Source: Listeria cossartiae subsp. cayugensis (GTDB taxonomy: Bacteria > Bacillota > Bacilli > Lactobacillales > Listeriaceae). Taken from it: 64,000 nucleotides of DNA. The notes under the pieces are model-generated. The model had not been told where the DNA came from, did not search any database, and saw only the letters and a program-made list of their open reading frames with translations. This document shows, piece by piece, positions 49,188-58,158 of this stretch. The stretch spans positions 992,001 through 1,056,000 of the forward strand of contig NZ_JAARZC010000001.1 in the NCBI RefSeq assembly GCF_014229095.1, given 5' to 3'. A program made the translations under genes and the position numbers. How positions within the stretch are numbered: position 1 is the stretch's first letter; every line of letters begins with the position of its first letter.

Positions 49188-49568
49188 TTATTTAGATTTA
49201 GTTTTTCCTGTCCATCTGCGGTAACCGCCTTTAAGCTGATACACTTGTTTGTAGCCACGTTTATAAAGCATAATTGCTGCGCGGTTACTACGTTGTGCAG
49301 TTTGGCAGTACAAGTAAACTGGCAAATCTTGACGAATTTCTGTTGTACGGTTTTTCATTTGTGTAACTGGAATATTTCTAGCTCCAAGAATATGTCCAGC
49401 ATCGAATTCATTTGGCTCGCGAACATCAATTAACTGAGCTTTACGATAACCTTTTTTAAATTCTTCTTCTGTTAAAACTTTTAGTGCTTTGCGTCGCATT
49501 ACAAACTGGTAAATTTCGTATCCTAAAAGAATAACCAGAATGATAATTGCTATAATCCAACTAATCAA
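49188..49568 (-). CDS. Membrane-anchored rhodanese-like protein (YqhL type)
   Basis: A 126-aa single-domain rhodanese with an N-terminal transmembrane helix (about 2-22). LIDVREPNEFDAGHILGARNIP is the CH2A region in pattern, and the catalytic Cys88 is in LYCQTAQRS, the active loop. It may carry sulfane sulfur or reduce arsenate; the exact donor and acceptor are unknown. The start is TTG, about 10 nt after AAAGGGG. Same gene order (yqhL beside the gcv genes) occurs in Bacillus. Confidence 0.88.
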   Translation of the reverse strand: MISWIIAIIILVILLGYEIYQFVMRRKALKVLTEEEFKKGYRKAQLIDVREPNEFDAGHILGARNIPVTQMKNRTTEIRQDLPVYLYCQTAQRSNRAAIMLYKRGYKQVYQLKGGYRRWTGKTKSK

Positions 49569-49629
49569 TTGTGTAAACCCCTTTCATCCTGAAAACTGCT
49601 TTTTCTAAAGCATCCTTTTCTATTATAAC

Positions 49630-49902
49630 TTATTTTTTGCCACCATCAATCACTTTGAAAGAAGATTTTCGTTTTTTCTTTGTTTTTTTCTTCGGATCGT
49701 GTAGATTTTTGGATTGTTTCACTGCTTTTTGATAATTGCTATCTGTTTTTCTATTAGCGAAAAGACGTAGCAGTAGGGTGAAAATCAGTGTTCCGATTAA
49801 AACGGAAATAATTAATACGAAAAATGATTTAAAACCACCCATCAAAAGCCCGATACCAACGAGCGCAAGTAAAACGATAACAATAAGAGGATATTTCTTC
49901 AA
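49630..49902 (-). CDS. Small membrane protein YqhP type
   Basis: A 90-aa protein with two transmembrane helices (about 5-22 and 26-47) and a highly basic cytoplasmic tail (KKKTKKKRKSS) ending VIDGGKK. SK-x-like SA1362/YqhP family by size and position; function unknown. Start is TTG at 49902, 8 nt after AGGAGTG. It begins 12 nt after the DUF1385 gene on the same strand, so both are one transcript. Confidence 0.8.
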   Translation of the reverse strand: MKKYPLIVIVLLALVGIGLLMGGFKSFFVLIISVLIGTLIFTLLLRLFANRKTDSNYQKAVKQSKNLHDPKKKTKKKRKSSFKVIDGGKK

Positions 49903-49914
49903 TTCAATTCACTC

Positions 49915-50880
49915 CTATTCTAAAAGTTCCAGATTCTCCGGTTCAGTTGCGTCCACTGGTGCGCCTTCTTTTTCAACACGTAAAAGTTCATTAAATGATG
50001 CGATGGCAACTTCTACTTGATCATCAGATGGCTCTTTGGTTGTAAGAAGTTGTAGCCATAACCCTGGAACACCTAAATATTTAAGCACAGGAATATTACG
50101 ACATTTATTCGTTAATTGTAACACTTCGAACGCAACGCCAAGCACGACAGGGATAAGCAAAATCCGGTCAACAACGCGAAGCCAAAGCGGATCAGTTGGT
50201 ACAAGCAAGTAAATAAACATACCAACAATAACTGTAAATAAAATAAAACTACTACCACAACGATAATGCAGTCGTGATTGTTTCTGGACATTTTCAACCG
50301 TTAAAGGTAAATTTTCTTCATAACAATTGATTACTTTATGCTCAGAACCGTGATATTGGAAGACTCGTTTAATAATCGGAGTCTGAGAAACAGCAAAAAT
50401 ATACGTTAATAGAAGAATTAACTTGAATAAGCTTTCTAAAAATACTTGCGCCGTATCTCCTGGAACGATTGGGCGGAACAACTCCGCTAAGAACACAGGG
50501 ATGAGCGTCATTACAAATTTAGCAAAAACGAAAGATAAAATACCAATGACCGCAACGCCTAACCACATCGCGACTTTTGATTCTTTCTTTTCAATTTTTT
50601 CTTCTTCTACGGGATTGTTTGGATCTTCGTCATATCGATCTGTCGCAAAAGCGAGGTGTTTGGAACCGATAGCACTAGATTCAATTAAGGCAACAATACC
50701 TCTTAAAAAAGGAATTTTCTTCATTCGCATAACCCAAACGGGACTATGTTTTTCTAAATAAAAATATTCTAATGAACCATCTATACGTCCAACTGCTGTT
50801 ACTGTCTGTTTTCTGCCGCCAAACATGACGCCTTCCACTACAGCTTGCCCACCATAAGATGGTACGTTTTGTTTGCTCAA
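49915..50880 (-). CDS. DUF1385 membrane protein YqhQ
   Basis: About 321 aa, four or so transmembrane helices in the middle (about 110-135, 155-180, 205-225, 235-255). Family marks are YGGQAVVEGVMFGGR at the N-terminus and the conserved YHGSEHKVINCYE with HYRCGSSF. Function unknown; conserved in Firmicutes and Thermotoga-like phyla. I take TTG at 50880 as start because an upstream ATG (50901) has no ribosome binding site; this is uncertain. Divergent from the aminopeptidase gene. Confidence 0.85.
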   Translation of the reverse strand: MSKQNVPSYGGQAVVEGVMFGGRKQTVTAVGRIDGSLEYFYLEKHSPVWVMRMKKIPFLRGIVALIESSAIGSKHLAFATDRYDEDPNNPVEEEKIEKKESKVAMWLGVAVIGILSFVFAKFVMTLIPVFLAELFRPIVPGDTAQVFLESLFKLILLLTYIFAVSQTPIIKRVFQYHGSEHKVINCYEENLPLTVENVQKQSRLHYRCGSSFILFTVIVGMFIYLLVPTDPLWLRVVDRILLIPVVLGVAFEVLQLTNKCRNIPVLKYLGVPGLWLQLLTTKEPSDDQVEVAIASFNELLRVEKEGAPVDATEPENLELLE

Positions 50881-51059
50881 AGTTTTCACCAGCCTATTCA
50901 TGTTTACTAATATGTTATTTTACGCTAAAAACAGTTTTTCGTATAGCGCAAAACGCCTAAAAAAAGTTATTTTTTCTAAATTGTGATAAAATAGTTTCGA
51001 ACGCGTTTAATAATGCGATTTTTGCGCGCCGAAAATTTACTAAAAGTGGGGGAATAAAA

Positions 51060-52121
51060 ATGTCTAATTTAACTAAAATCCAAGAAGCGCTAGGTAAGGA
51101 AAAGATAGAAGCGGCTCTTGTAACAAGTGAATTTAATAGAAGGTATGTATCAGGTTTCACTGGAACAAGCGGTGTAGCACTTATTTTGCCGGAAAAAGCG
51201 TATTTTGTAACTGATTTCAGATATACAGAACAAGCGGCGAAACAAGCAGAAGGATACGAAATCATTCAACATACTGGTCCGATTTTTGATGCAGTAGAAG
51301 ATTTGCTAATAAAACATGATACAAAAACATTACACTTTGAAGCGGATTATGTAACCGTATCTGAATTTAAACAAATGGAGCGAGTATTTAACCGTCAACT
51401 GATTCCGCTAACTGGTTTCTTTGAAGAAATGCGTAAAGTGAAAACTGCAAGCGAACTAAAAGCTATTCGTACAGCTTGTGATATCGCTGACGCTGCTTTT
51501 GCGCACATCATCAAATTCATTAAACCAGGCATGGCAGAAATCGAAGTATCGAATGAGTTAGAATTCTTCATGAGACGTGCCGGAGCTACTTCCTCTTCTT
51601 TTGATACAATCGTTGCCTCAGGTGTTCGTTCTGCATTACCTCATGGCGTTGCATCAGATAAAAAAATTGAAGTTGGCGATTTTGTCACAATGGATTACGG
51701 TTGTTACTATGATGGGTACTGCTCAGATATGACTAGAACCATTGCAATTGGCGAACCTGCTGAAAAATTAAAAGAAATCTATCAAATTACATTAGATGCA
51801 CAATTAAAAGTAATCGATAGCTTAAAACCGGGCATGACTGGAATTGAAGCGGATGCGATTGCGCGTGATTATATTGCTTCTTTCGGATACGGTGATGCAT
51901 TTGGTCACTCCTTAGGTCATGGTATTGGACTAGAAATTCACGAAGGACCAAACTTGTCATTCAAAAGCCCGCAAAAATTAGAAGTTGGTCACGTCGTTAC
52001 GGATGAACCAGGAATTTATTTACCGGGAATTGGCGGTGTTAGAATTGAAGATGATTTACTAATTACAGAAACAGGTAATGAGATTCTTACCCATTCATCA
52101 AAAGAATTAATTATTTTATAA
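51060..52121 (+). CDS. M24 Xaa-Pro aminopeptidase
   Basis: Metallopeptidase removing the first residue from peptides with proline in position two. 353 aa: N-terminal creatinase-like domain (1-125) and C-terminal pita-bread domain. Metal ligands lie in MDYGCYYDGYCSDMTRTI (two Asp), GHSLGHGIGLEIHEGP (His), and TDEPGIYLPG with GGVRIEDDLLI (two Glu). GTGGGGG lies 7 nt before the ATG. It precedes efp, as yqhT does in Bacillus. Confidence 0.93.
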   Translation: MSNLTKIQEALGKEKIEAALVTSEFNRRYVSGFTGTSGVALILPEKAYFVTDFRYTEQAAKQAEGYEIIQHTGPIFDAVEDLLIKHDTKTLHFEADYVTVSEFKQMERVFNRQLIPLTGFFEEMRKVKTASELKAIRTACDIADAAFAHIIKFIKPGMAEIEVSNELEFFMRRAGATSSSFDTIVASGVRSALPHGVASDKKIEVGDFVTMDYGCYYDGYCSDMTRTIAIGEPAEKLKEIYQITLDAQLKVIDSLKPGMTGIEADAIARDYIASFGYGDAFGHSLGHGIGLEIHEGPNLSFKSPQKLEVGHVVTDEPGIYLPGIGGVRIEDDLLITETGNEILTHSSKELIIL

Positions 52122-52128
52122 AATTCCT

Positions 52129-52157
52129 TTGTAACTTTGCTTATTTTATGGTTAAAT
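52129..52157 (+). promoter_or_regulatory. efp: Possible efp promoter
   Basis: TTGTAA (52129-52134) and TTAAAT (52152-52157), 17-nt spacer, with TG one base before the -10. Gives a leader of about 60 nt. Confidence 0.4.
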
Positions 52158-52224
52158 AAGGAAGAATGAGCGTATTTTTAAGCTCCCAAATAAAAGATAT
52201 TTTTCAAATTACAGGAGGATAAAC

Positions 52225-52782
52225 ATGATTTCAGTAAATGATTTTCGGACAGGTTTAACGATAGAAGTAGACAACGGTATTTGGCGCGTGCTAGATTTCC
52301 AACATGTAAAACCAGGTAAAGGTGCAGCATTCGTGCGTTCCAAATTACGTAATCTTCGTACTGGGGCAATTCAAGAAAAAACATTCCGTGGCGGCGAAAA
52401 AGTTGCAAAAGCGCAAATCGATAACCGCAAAATGGCTTACTTATATGCTGATGGAACGAATCATGTTTTCATGGATAACGAATCTTATGAACAAATTGAA
52501 CTTCCAGAAACACAAATTGCACACGAGCTTAAATTCTTAAAAGAAAACATGGAAATTAATATCGTAATGTACCAAGGCGAAACAATCGGAATCGACTTAC
52601 CTAACACAGTAGAATTAGTTGTTGCGGCAACTGATCCTGGAATTAAAGGTGATACATCTTCAGGTGGTTCTAAACCAGCTACACTAGAAACAGGGCTTGT
52701 TGTACAAGTGCCATTTTTCGTTAATGAAGGTGACAAATTAGTTATCAATACAACCGAAGCAGCGTATGTTTCTCGGGCGTAA
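52225..52782 (+). CDS. efp: Translation elongation factor P
   Basis: Relieves ribosome stalling at polyproline. 185 aa with three beta-barrel domains. The tip loop is [11 protein letters not shown], with Lys32 at the site that carries a post-translational modification in other species (in Bacillus, 5-aminopentanol). C-terminal [17 protein letters not shown] is the signature (G-L-x-V-x-V-P-x-F). AGGAGG precedes the ATG at 6 nt. Confidence 0.97.
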   Translation: MISVNDFRTGLTIEVDNGIWRVLDFQHVKPGKGAAFVRSKLRNLRTGAIQEKTFRGGEKVAKAQIDNRKMAYLYADGTNHVFMDNESYEQIELPETQIAHELKFLKENMEINIVMYQGETIGIDLPNTVELVVAATDPGIKGDTSSGGSKPATLETGLVVQVPFFVNEGDKLVINTTEAAYVSRA

Positions 52783-52798
52783 GAAAGAATCGCTTACT

Positions 52799-52829
52799 AC
52801 AGCTGGAGTTAATTCTTCAGCTGTTTTTC
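52799..52829 (+). terminator. efp terminator
   Basis: ACAGCTGGAG pairs with CTTCAGCTGT (one G-U) around TTAATT, followed by five Ts. Confidence 0.8.
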
Positions 52830-52870
52830 TATTTATGAGCGCTTCCAGTACACCTTTTGAATAAAAAGTA

Positions 52871-52879
52871 TGGTACAAT
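52871..52879 (+). promoter_or_regulatory. accB: accB extended -10 promoter
   Basis: TG-G-TACAAT is an extended -10 element; no good -35 is visible at the usual distance. It follows the efp terminator and would drive the accB-ispA gene run. Confidence 0.5.
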
Positions 52880-52941
52880 AAGGACAATGCGTGATTAATG
52901 CAATTTTATATTTTTAGTATTATTAAGGAGTGTAATTGAAG

Positions 52942-53412
52942 ATGTTATCAATAGATGAAATTAAACAGCTTATCGAGCTGATTGACGAATCAACCCTAGA
53001 TGAATTTGAGTTAGAAACGAAAGATAGTAAGATTTTGCTTAAAAAGAATAAAACAGTTGTTACTCAAGCGGTACAAGAAGCGGCAGTTGTTGCGCCAGTT
53101 CAAGCAGCTCCAGTGGCTCCTGTTCAAGCGGCAGCACCTCAAGTAGAAGCAAGTGCAGCAGAAGATACGAACTTGGAAGTAATTACATCCCCAATGGTTG
53201 GGACTTTTTATGCGTCTGCTTCACCAGAAGATGCTAATTTTGTTAGCGTTGGATCTAAAGTATCCGCACAATCTGTTGTATGTATTGTAGAAGCAATGAA
53301 ATTATTCAATGAAATTACTGCTGATATCGACGGAGAAATCGCAGAAGTGCTTGTTTCAAGTGGCGAATTAGTCGAATTTGGACAACCACTTTTCAAAGTT
53401 AGAAAAAAATAA
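52942..53412 (+). CDS. accB: Biotin carboxyl carrier protein of acetyl-CoA carboxylase
   Basis: Carries the carboxyl group in the first step of fatty acid synthesis. 156 aa from this start: N-terminal dimer region, an Ala/Pro/Val/Gln-rich hinge (about 48-75), and the biotinyl domain with VEAMKLFNE, where Lys120 is biotinylated, and the SPMVGTFYASASP thumb. ATG at 52942 follows AAGGAG at 11 nt; a TTG two codons earlier (52936, 5 nt) is an equal alternative. accC follows. Confidence 0.95.
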   Translation: MLSIDEIKQLIELIDESTLDEFELETKDSKILLKKNKTVVTQAVQEAAVVAPVQAAPVAPVQAAAPQVEASAAEDTNLEVITSPMVGTFYASASPEDANFVSVGSKVSAQSVVCIVEAMKLFNEITADIDGEIAEVLVSSGELVEFGQPLFKVRKK

Positions 53413-53425
53413 GGGGTCGAAAAAC

Positions 53426-54790
53426 ATGATTAAAAAAGTACTGGTAGCGAACCGTGGAGAAATCGCTGTCCGTATCATTCGCGCTGCAAAAGAACTTGGA
53501 GTGGAGACAGTGGCGATTTATTCGGAAGCAGATAGAGAAGCGCTACATATTCAGCTAGCGGATGAAGCTTATTGTGTAGGTCCCGCGGCAACAAAAGATA
53601 GTTATTTAAATATGTCAAACATTATTAGCCTTGCTGTTTTAACGAACTGTGACGCTATTCATCCTGGCTATGGTTTCTTAGCCGAAAATGCAGATTTCGC
53701 AGAACTATGCGAAGACTGTAATATTACTTTTATCGGACCAAGTGCTGCCGCTATTTCGCAAATGGGAACAAAAGACGTTGCCCGCGAAACAATGCGTAAA
53801 GCAGGCGTTCCAATCGTTCCCGGTTCACAAGGAATCGTTGCGGACGTGGAAGACGGTAAAAAAATCGCCAAGAAAATCGGATATCCGGTTATCATCAAAG
53901 CAACAGCTGGCGGTGGCGGTAAAGGTATTCGTGTAGCAGAAAATGAAGAGAAATTAATCTCTGGTATTCATACGACGCAACAAGAAGCTGAAGCAGCGTT
54001 TGGTGATCCAGGTGTTTATCTGGAAAAATATATTCAAGATTTTCGCCATGTAGAAATTCAAGTGCTTGCCGATAACCATGGTAATGTCATTCATCTAGGG
54101 GAACGTGATTGTAGTATTCAACGTCGCTTACAAAAGCTAATTGAAGAATCACCATCACCAGCTATCGATGAAAAAACACGCCAAAAAATGGGTAAAGCAG
54201 CCGTTAAAGCTGCTAAAGCCGTGAATTATTCTGGCGCAGGAACAATCGAATTTATTTACGATCATCACGAAAACAATTTCTACTTTATGGAAATGAATAC
54301 TCGTATCCAAGTAGAACATCCTGTAACAGAGCTTGTAACGGGCATTGATTTAGTGAAACAACAATTTTTAGTTGCTTCAGGTGAAGAACTGGAAATTAAG
54401 CAAGCTGATGTGAAATTAACAGGTTGGGCAATGGAATGTCGGATTAACGCTGAGAATCCGGAGAAAAACTTTATGCCAGCTCCAGGAGAAATTAAATTTT
54501 ATCTTCCTCCAGGCGGCTTAGGTGTCCGAATTGATTCCGCAGCATATCCAAACTACAAAATCCCGCCATTTTATGATTCGATGATTGCCAAAGTAATTTG
54601 TTATGCGGAAACACGTGAAGAAGTTATTCAAAAAATGAAACGCGCGTTGTCGGAATTTGCAATTGATGGCATTCCTTCGACAATCCCATTCCATTTACGT
54701 GTGTTAGATAATGATGTATTTTTATCAGGCGATTTCAATACAAAATTCTTGGAGCAAAACGATGTAATGAACCTTTCTAAGGAGGGCTAA
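53426..54790 (+). CDS. accC: Biotin carboxylase subunit of acetyl-CoA carboxylase
   Basis: ATP-dependent carboxylation of biotin on AccB. 454 aa, ATP-grasp fold. Marks: KVLVANRGEIAVRIIRA, the glycine-rich AGGGGKGIRVA loop, HLGERDCSIQRR and the active-site EMNTRIQVEHPVTE. AAGGGG lies upstream of the ATG at 53426. The gene is followed after 3 nt by the Asp23-family gene. Confidence 0.97.
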   Translation: MIKKVLVANRGEIAVRIIRAAKELGVETVAIYSEADREALHIQLADEAYCVGPAATKDSYLNMSNIISLAVLTNCDAIHPGYGFLAENADFAELCEDCNITFIGPSAAAISQMGTKDVARETMRKAGVPIVPGSQGIVADVEDGKKIAKKIGYPVIIKATAGGGGKGIRVAENEEKLISGIHTTQQEAEAAFGDPGVYLEKYIQDFRHVEIQVLADNHGNVIHLGERDCSIQRRLQKLIEESPSPAIDEKTRQKMGKAAVKAAKAVNYSGAGTIEFIYDHHENNFYFMEMNTRIQVEHPVTELVTGIDLVKQQFLVASGEELEIKQADVKLTGWAMECRINAENPEKNFMPAPGEIKFYLPPGGLGVRIDSAAYPNYKIPPFYDSMIAKVICYAETREEVIQKMKRALSEFAIDGIPSTIPFHLRVLDNDVFLSGDFNTKFLEQNDVMNLSKEG

Positions 54791-54793
54791 ATA

Positions 54794-55201
54794 ATGGCTT
54801 ATACAAAAGATTTGCGAAAACAAAATGATGCGCCGCTTGGCAAAATTGAGATTGCACCAGAAGTAATCGGCGTAATTGCTGGTCTCGCTGCAAGTGAAAT
54901 CGAAAATGTTGCTTATATGCAAGGTGGATTCGCGACAGAAATGCGCGAAAAATTCAGTGGTGCTGTAAACTACCGTAAAGGCGTAAAAGTAGAACTAACC
55001 GAAGAAGGAATTCTAATCGAACTTTATTGTTCAGTCTTATTTGGCGCAACAATTCCACTTGTTGCTCAAAATATTCAAGATGCTGTCAGAGATACCATTT
55101 TCAATATGACTGGTTTAAATGTACTCGAAATCAACGTTCATATCGTTGGCGTACAATTTGAAAAAACAGAAACACTTTCCTTCGATGATTTTGAACTATA
55201 A
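54794..55201 (+). CDS. yqhY: Asp23/YqhY family protein
   Basis: A 135-aa cytoplasmic protein of the Asp23/Gls24 family (DUF322), with APEVIGVIAGLAASEIENV and the VKVELTEEGILIELYCSVLFGATIPLVAQNIQDAV pattern. In Bacillus its homologue YqhY is cotranscribed with accB-accC and affects acetyl-CoA carboxylase activity, so a role in controlling fatty acid synthesis is likely. AAGGAGGG overlaps the accC stop. Confidence 0.93.
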   Translation: MAYTKDLRKQNDAPLGKIEIAPEVIGVIAGLAASEIENVAYMQGGFATEMREKFSGAVNYRKGVKVELTEEGILIELYCSVLFGATIPLVAQNIQDAVRDTIFNMTGLNVLEINVHIVGVQFEKTETLSFDDFEL

Positions 55202-55231
55202 AATTCAAGGAACAAAAGGAGCAGCTTTAAC

Positions 55232-55618
55232 ATGAAAAGAAGAGAGGCGCGCGAGAAAGCACTTCAAGCACTATTCCAAATAGAGCTAAACGAAATGTCG
55301 CTAGATCAAGCAATTAAAAACATCATGGAAGACGAGCAAGACGACTATATGGAAAAATTAGTCGAAGGTGTTATGGCCAATAAAGCAGAAATTGATGCTA
55401 TCATTGAGCCTAACTTAGACAATTGGCGTATGGATCGTTTGAGTAAAGTCGATTTATCTTTACTTCGCGTGAGTGTTTATGAAATTAAGTACTTGGATGA
55501 TGTGCCAAATAGAGTTAGTTTGAATGAGTCCATCGAAATTGCAAAAATTTACAGTGATGAAAAATCAAGTAAATTTATTAATGGCGTACTTGCTAATATT
55601 GCACCTGAAGATAAATAA
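55232..55618 (+). CDS. nusB: Transcription antitermination factor NusB
   Basis: All-helical RNA-binding protein that, with NusE/S10, forms the rRNA antitermination complex. 128 aa: N-terminal RREAREKALQALFQIE and C-terminal RVSLNESIEIAKIYSDEKSSKFINGVLANI in pattern are diagnostic (key residues N-E-x-x-x-x-A-K, F-x-N-G-V-L). AAAAGGAGC precedes the ATG. A hairpin follows, then folD. Confidence 0.96.
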   Translation: MKRREAREKALQALFQIELNEMSLDQAIKNIMEDEQDDYMEKLVEGVMANKAEIDAIIEPNLDNWRMDRLSKVDLSLLRVSVYEIKYLDDVPNRVSLNESIEIAKIYSDEKSSKFINGVLANIAPEDK

Positions 55619-55626
55619 GCTTGACT

Positions 55627-55652
55627 GAGTGCAAGGGAATTCTCTTGCACTC
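55627..55652 (+). terminator. Hairpin between nusB and folD
   Basis: GAGTGCAAG pairs with CTTGCACTC (9 bp, 8-nt loop). The downstream sequence CCTTATTTCG is a poor T tract, so it is a weak or partial terminator. Confidence 0.5.
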
Positions 55653-55713
55653 CCTTATTTCGTGATTTTTTAAGGATAATTACGTGGAAAGTATTTTTAA
55701 GGGGGCAATATTC

Positions 55714-56568
55714 ATGGGAGAAATTATTGACGGTAAAAAGTTAGCGAAAGAAATTCAAGAAAAAGTTACGAATGAAGTAGCTGAATTAGCAAAAACAGGT
55801 AAAAAGCCAGGTCTTGCAGTCGTGCTCGTAGGCGACAATCAAGCATCGCGTACATATGTAAGAAATAAACAAAAACGCACAGAAGAAGCAGGAATGAAAT
55901 CCGTTTTAATTGAACTTCCAGAAAATGTAACCGAAGAGAAGTTACTATCTGTCGTAGAAGAATTAAATGAAGATACAACAATCCACGGCATTCTTGTGCA
56001 GTTACCATTACCAAAACATATCTCAGAAGAAAAAGTAATTGATACAATTAGCTATGACAAAGATGTTGACGGTTTCCATCCAGTGAATGTAGGAAATTTA
56101 TTCATTGGCAAAGAGTCGTTTGTTCCTTGTACACCAGCGGGAATTATTGAACTCATAAAATCGACCGGCACTCAAATAGAAGGCAAACGCGCGGTAGTTA
56201 TTGGTAGAAGTAACATTGTAGGCAAACCAGTAGCACAATTACTGTTAAATGAAAATGCAACAGTAACGATTGCGCACAGCCGTACAAAAGATTTACCACA
56301 AGTAGCGAAAGAAGCAGATATCCTTGTTGTAGCAACAGGTTTAGCTAAGTTCGTGAAAAAAGATTATATCAAACCAGGTGCAATTGTTATTGACGTTGGC
56401 ATGGACCGCGATGAAAACAATAAGTTATGCGGTGATGTTGACTTTGATGATGTGGTAGAAAAAGCAGGATTTATTACGCCAGTACCAGGTGGCGTGGGTC
56501 CGATGACAATTACAATGTTACTTGCTAACACATTAAAAGCAGCGAAACGCATTTGGAAAACGAATTGA
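55714..56568 (+). CDS. folD: Methylenetetrahydrofolate dehydrogenase / cyclohydrolase
   Basis: Interconverts 5,10-methylene-, methenyl- and 10-formyl-THF with NADP. 284 aa. Signature [14 protein letters not shown] includes the catalytic Lys; [11 protein letters not shown], the NADP motif [18 protein letters not shown] and [18 protein letters not shown] are also complete. ATG at 55714 has AAGGGGGC upstream; ten extra in-frame codons before it are not used. It works with gcvT and the cyclo-ligase gene. Confidence 0.96.
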   Translation: MGEIIDGKKLAKEIQEKVTNEVAELAKTGKKPGLAVVLVGDNQASRTYVRNKQKRTEEAGMKSVLIELPENVTEEKLLSVVEELNEDTTIHGILVQLPLPKHISEEKVIDTISYDKDVDGFHPVNVGNLFIGKESFVPCTPAGIIELIKSTGTQIEGKRAVVIGRSNIVGKPVAQLLLNENATVTIAHSRTKDLPQVAKEADILVVATGLAKFVKKDYIKPGAIVIDVGMDRDENNKLCGDVDFDDVVEKAGFITPVPGGVGPMTITMLLANTLKAAKRIWKTN

Positions 56569-56586
56569 TTAATTGGATGTGAAATG

Positions 56587-57939
56587 ATGGAGCAAGATAA
56601 ATATTTGACGGTAGCAGCCATAACCAAATATATTGAAAAAAAGTTTGAAGTAGATCCATACATGAAACAAGTTTTTGTGCGCGGAGAAATTTCTAACTTA
56701 AAACAACCAGCGAGTGGACATCTATATTTTACGGTAAAAGATGAATTTGCGATGCTTCGTTCTGTCATGTTTCACAAAGCAGTTCAAAAAATTGGTTTTG
56801 TCCCAGAAGATGGTATGAACGTACTAATTGCAGGGCGAATTGGTGTATTTAACAAAGCTGGACGTTATCAGTTTTACGCAGAACATATGGAACCAGATGG
56901 CGTTGGAGCGCTTTATATTCAATTAGAGCAATTAAAAGCACAATTAGAAAAGGAAGGGCTTTTTGCGGAAACGCATAAAAAAGTGCTTCCTTCTTTCCCG
57001 TCCAAAGTCGCTGTAGTTACATCAAAAACCGGTGCAGCTGTTCGCGATATATTGACGACGATTCACCGCAGAATGCCATCTGTAGAAGTGATTGTTTACC
57101 CAACGATTGTTCAAGGTGAGAAAGCAGCACAGAAAATCGTTGAAAATATTGGCAAAATTAATCAACGGAATGATATTGACGTCATGATTATCGGCCGTGG
57201 TGGGGGTTCGCTGGAGGAATTATGGGCTTTTAATGAAGAACCCGTTGTTCGAGCAGTATATGATTCTGATGTACCGGTTATCTCTGCGGTCGGGCATGAA
57301 ACGGATTTTGCTTTAAGTGATTTTTCGGCAGATGTACGGGCTGCAACTCCAACTGCTGCAGCTGAACTCGCTGTCCCGGACTATCGTGATTTAGCAGAAC
57401 GATTAGCAGAACGCCAATACCGATTACGAGCAGTAACAAGGCAATTATTAGAAAGAAAAGAACGTTCACTAGAGCAATTGAAACAACATTTATTACTAAA
57501 TGGTCCGAAACATCAATTAGAACAACAAATGGAACGGACAGATTATTTTGCAGAACGTTTAAATAATGCCTTTTCTAAACAAGTATTTGTTAAACAAACT
57601 GCATTTCAGCGATTAAATGACCGATTACATTACTATCACCCGAAAAAAGAAATTGAACTTCAAAAAGAGCAGATCGCGTTACGACAACAAGCTTTAGATA
57701 AGGCGATGAAACAACTTTTGAAAGATAAACAACAATCTTTCTTTAGACAAGTAGACGCGCTAGAACATCTGAGTCCTCTTTCTTTATTGAAGCGAGGATT
57801 TGGTGTAACGTATAAAGAGAATACGTTGGTCAAATCAGTGCAGGAGCTTGAAGTCGGCGATAATATCCAAGTGAAAATGCAAGGCGGACACATAGATGCA
57901 CTCATTACCGCGAAGGAGGAAGATACAAGTGGCAACTAA
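56587..57939 (+). CDS. xseA: Exodeoxyribonuclease VII large subunit
   Basis: Single-strand DNA exonuclease. 450 aa: N-terminal OB domain (1-105, ITKYIEKKFEVDPYMKQVFVRGEISN), catalytic core with VTSKTGAAVRDIL, IIGRGGGSLEELWAFN, SAVGHETD and AATPTAAAE, then a long coiled coil (about 255-400). The second of two ATGs is taken as start, since GGATG lies at the better distance. Its end overlaps xseB by 11 nt. Confidence 0.95.
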   Translation: MEQDKYLTVAAITKYIEKKFEVDPYMKQVFVRGEISNLKQPASGHLYFTVKDEFAMLRSVMFHKAVQKIGFVPEDGMNVLIAGRIGVFNKAGRYQFYAEHMEPDGVGALYIQLEQLKAQLEKEGLFAETHKKVLPSFPSKVAVVTSKTGAAVRDILTTIHRRMPSVEVIVYPTIVQGEKAAQKIVENIGKINQRNDIDVMIIGRGGGSLEELWAFNEEPVVRAVYDSDVPVISAVGHETDFALSDFSADVRAATPTAAAELAVPDYRDLAERLAERQYRLRAVTRQLLERKERSLEQLKQHLLLNGPKHQLEQQMERTDYFAERLNNAFSKQVFVKQTAFQRLNDRLHYYHPKKEIELQKEQIALRQQALDKAMKQLLKDKQQSFFRQVDALEHLSPLSLLKRGFGVTYKENTLVKSVQELEVGDNIQVKMQGGHIDALITAKEEDTSGN

Positions 57940-58156
57940 AAAGAAAACTTTTGAAGAAGCAATTGCAGAATTAGAAACAATCGTAGAAGCGCTCGAAAAT
58001 GGTAGTGCCTCACTAGAAGATTCCCTCGACATGTATCAAAAAGGAATCGAATTAACGAAATTGTGCCAAGATAAATTACAAGCAGCAGAAAAACGAATGG
58101 CAAAAGTAGTCACAGATGCAGGAGAAGAAATTCCTTTTGAAGCGGATGGTGAATAA
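57929..58156 (+). CDS. xseB: Exodeoxyribonuclease VII small subunit
   Basis: A 75-aa helical partner of XseA, with the typical TFEEAIAELETIVEALENG and LEDSLDMYQKGIELTKLC segments. Start is GTG at 57929, 7 nt after AAGGAGGAAG; it lies inside the end of xseA. The ribosome binding site of ispA overlaps its last codons. Confidence 0.94.
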   Translation: MATKKKTFEEAIAELETIVEALENGSASLEDSLDMYQKGIELTKLCQDKLQAAEKRMAKVVTDAGEEIPFEADGE

Positions 58157-58158
58157 AT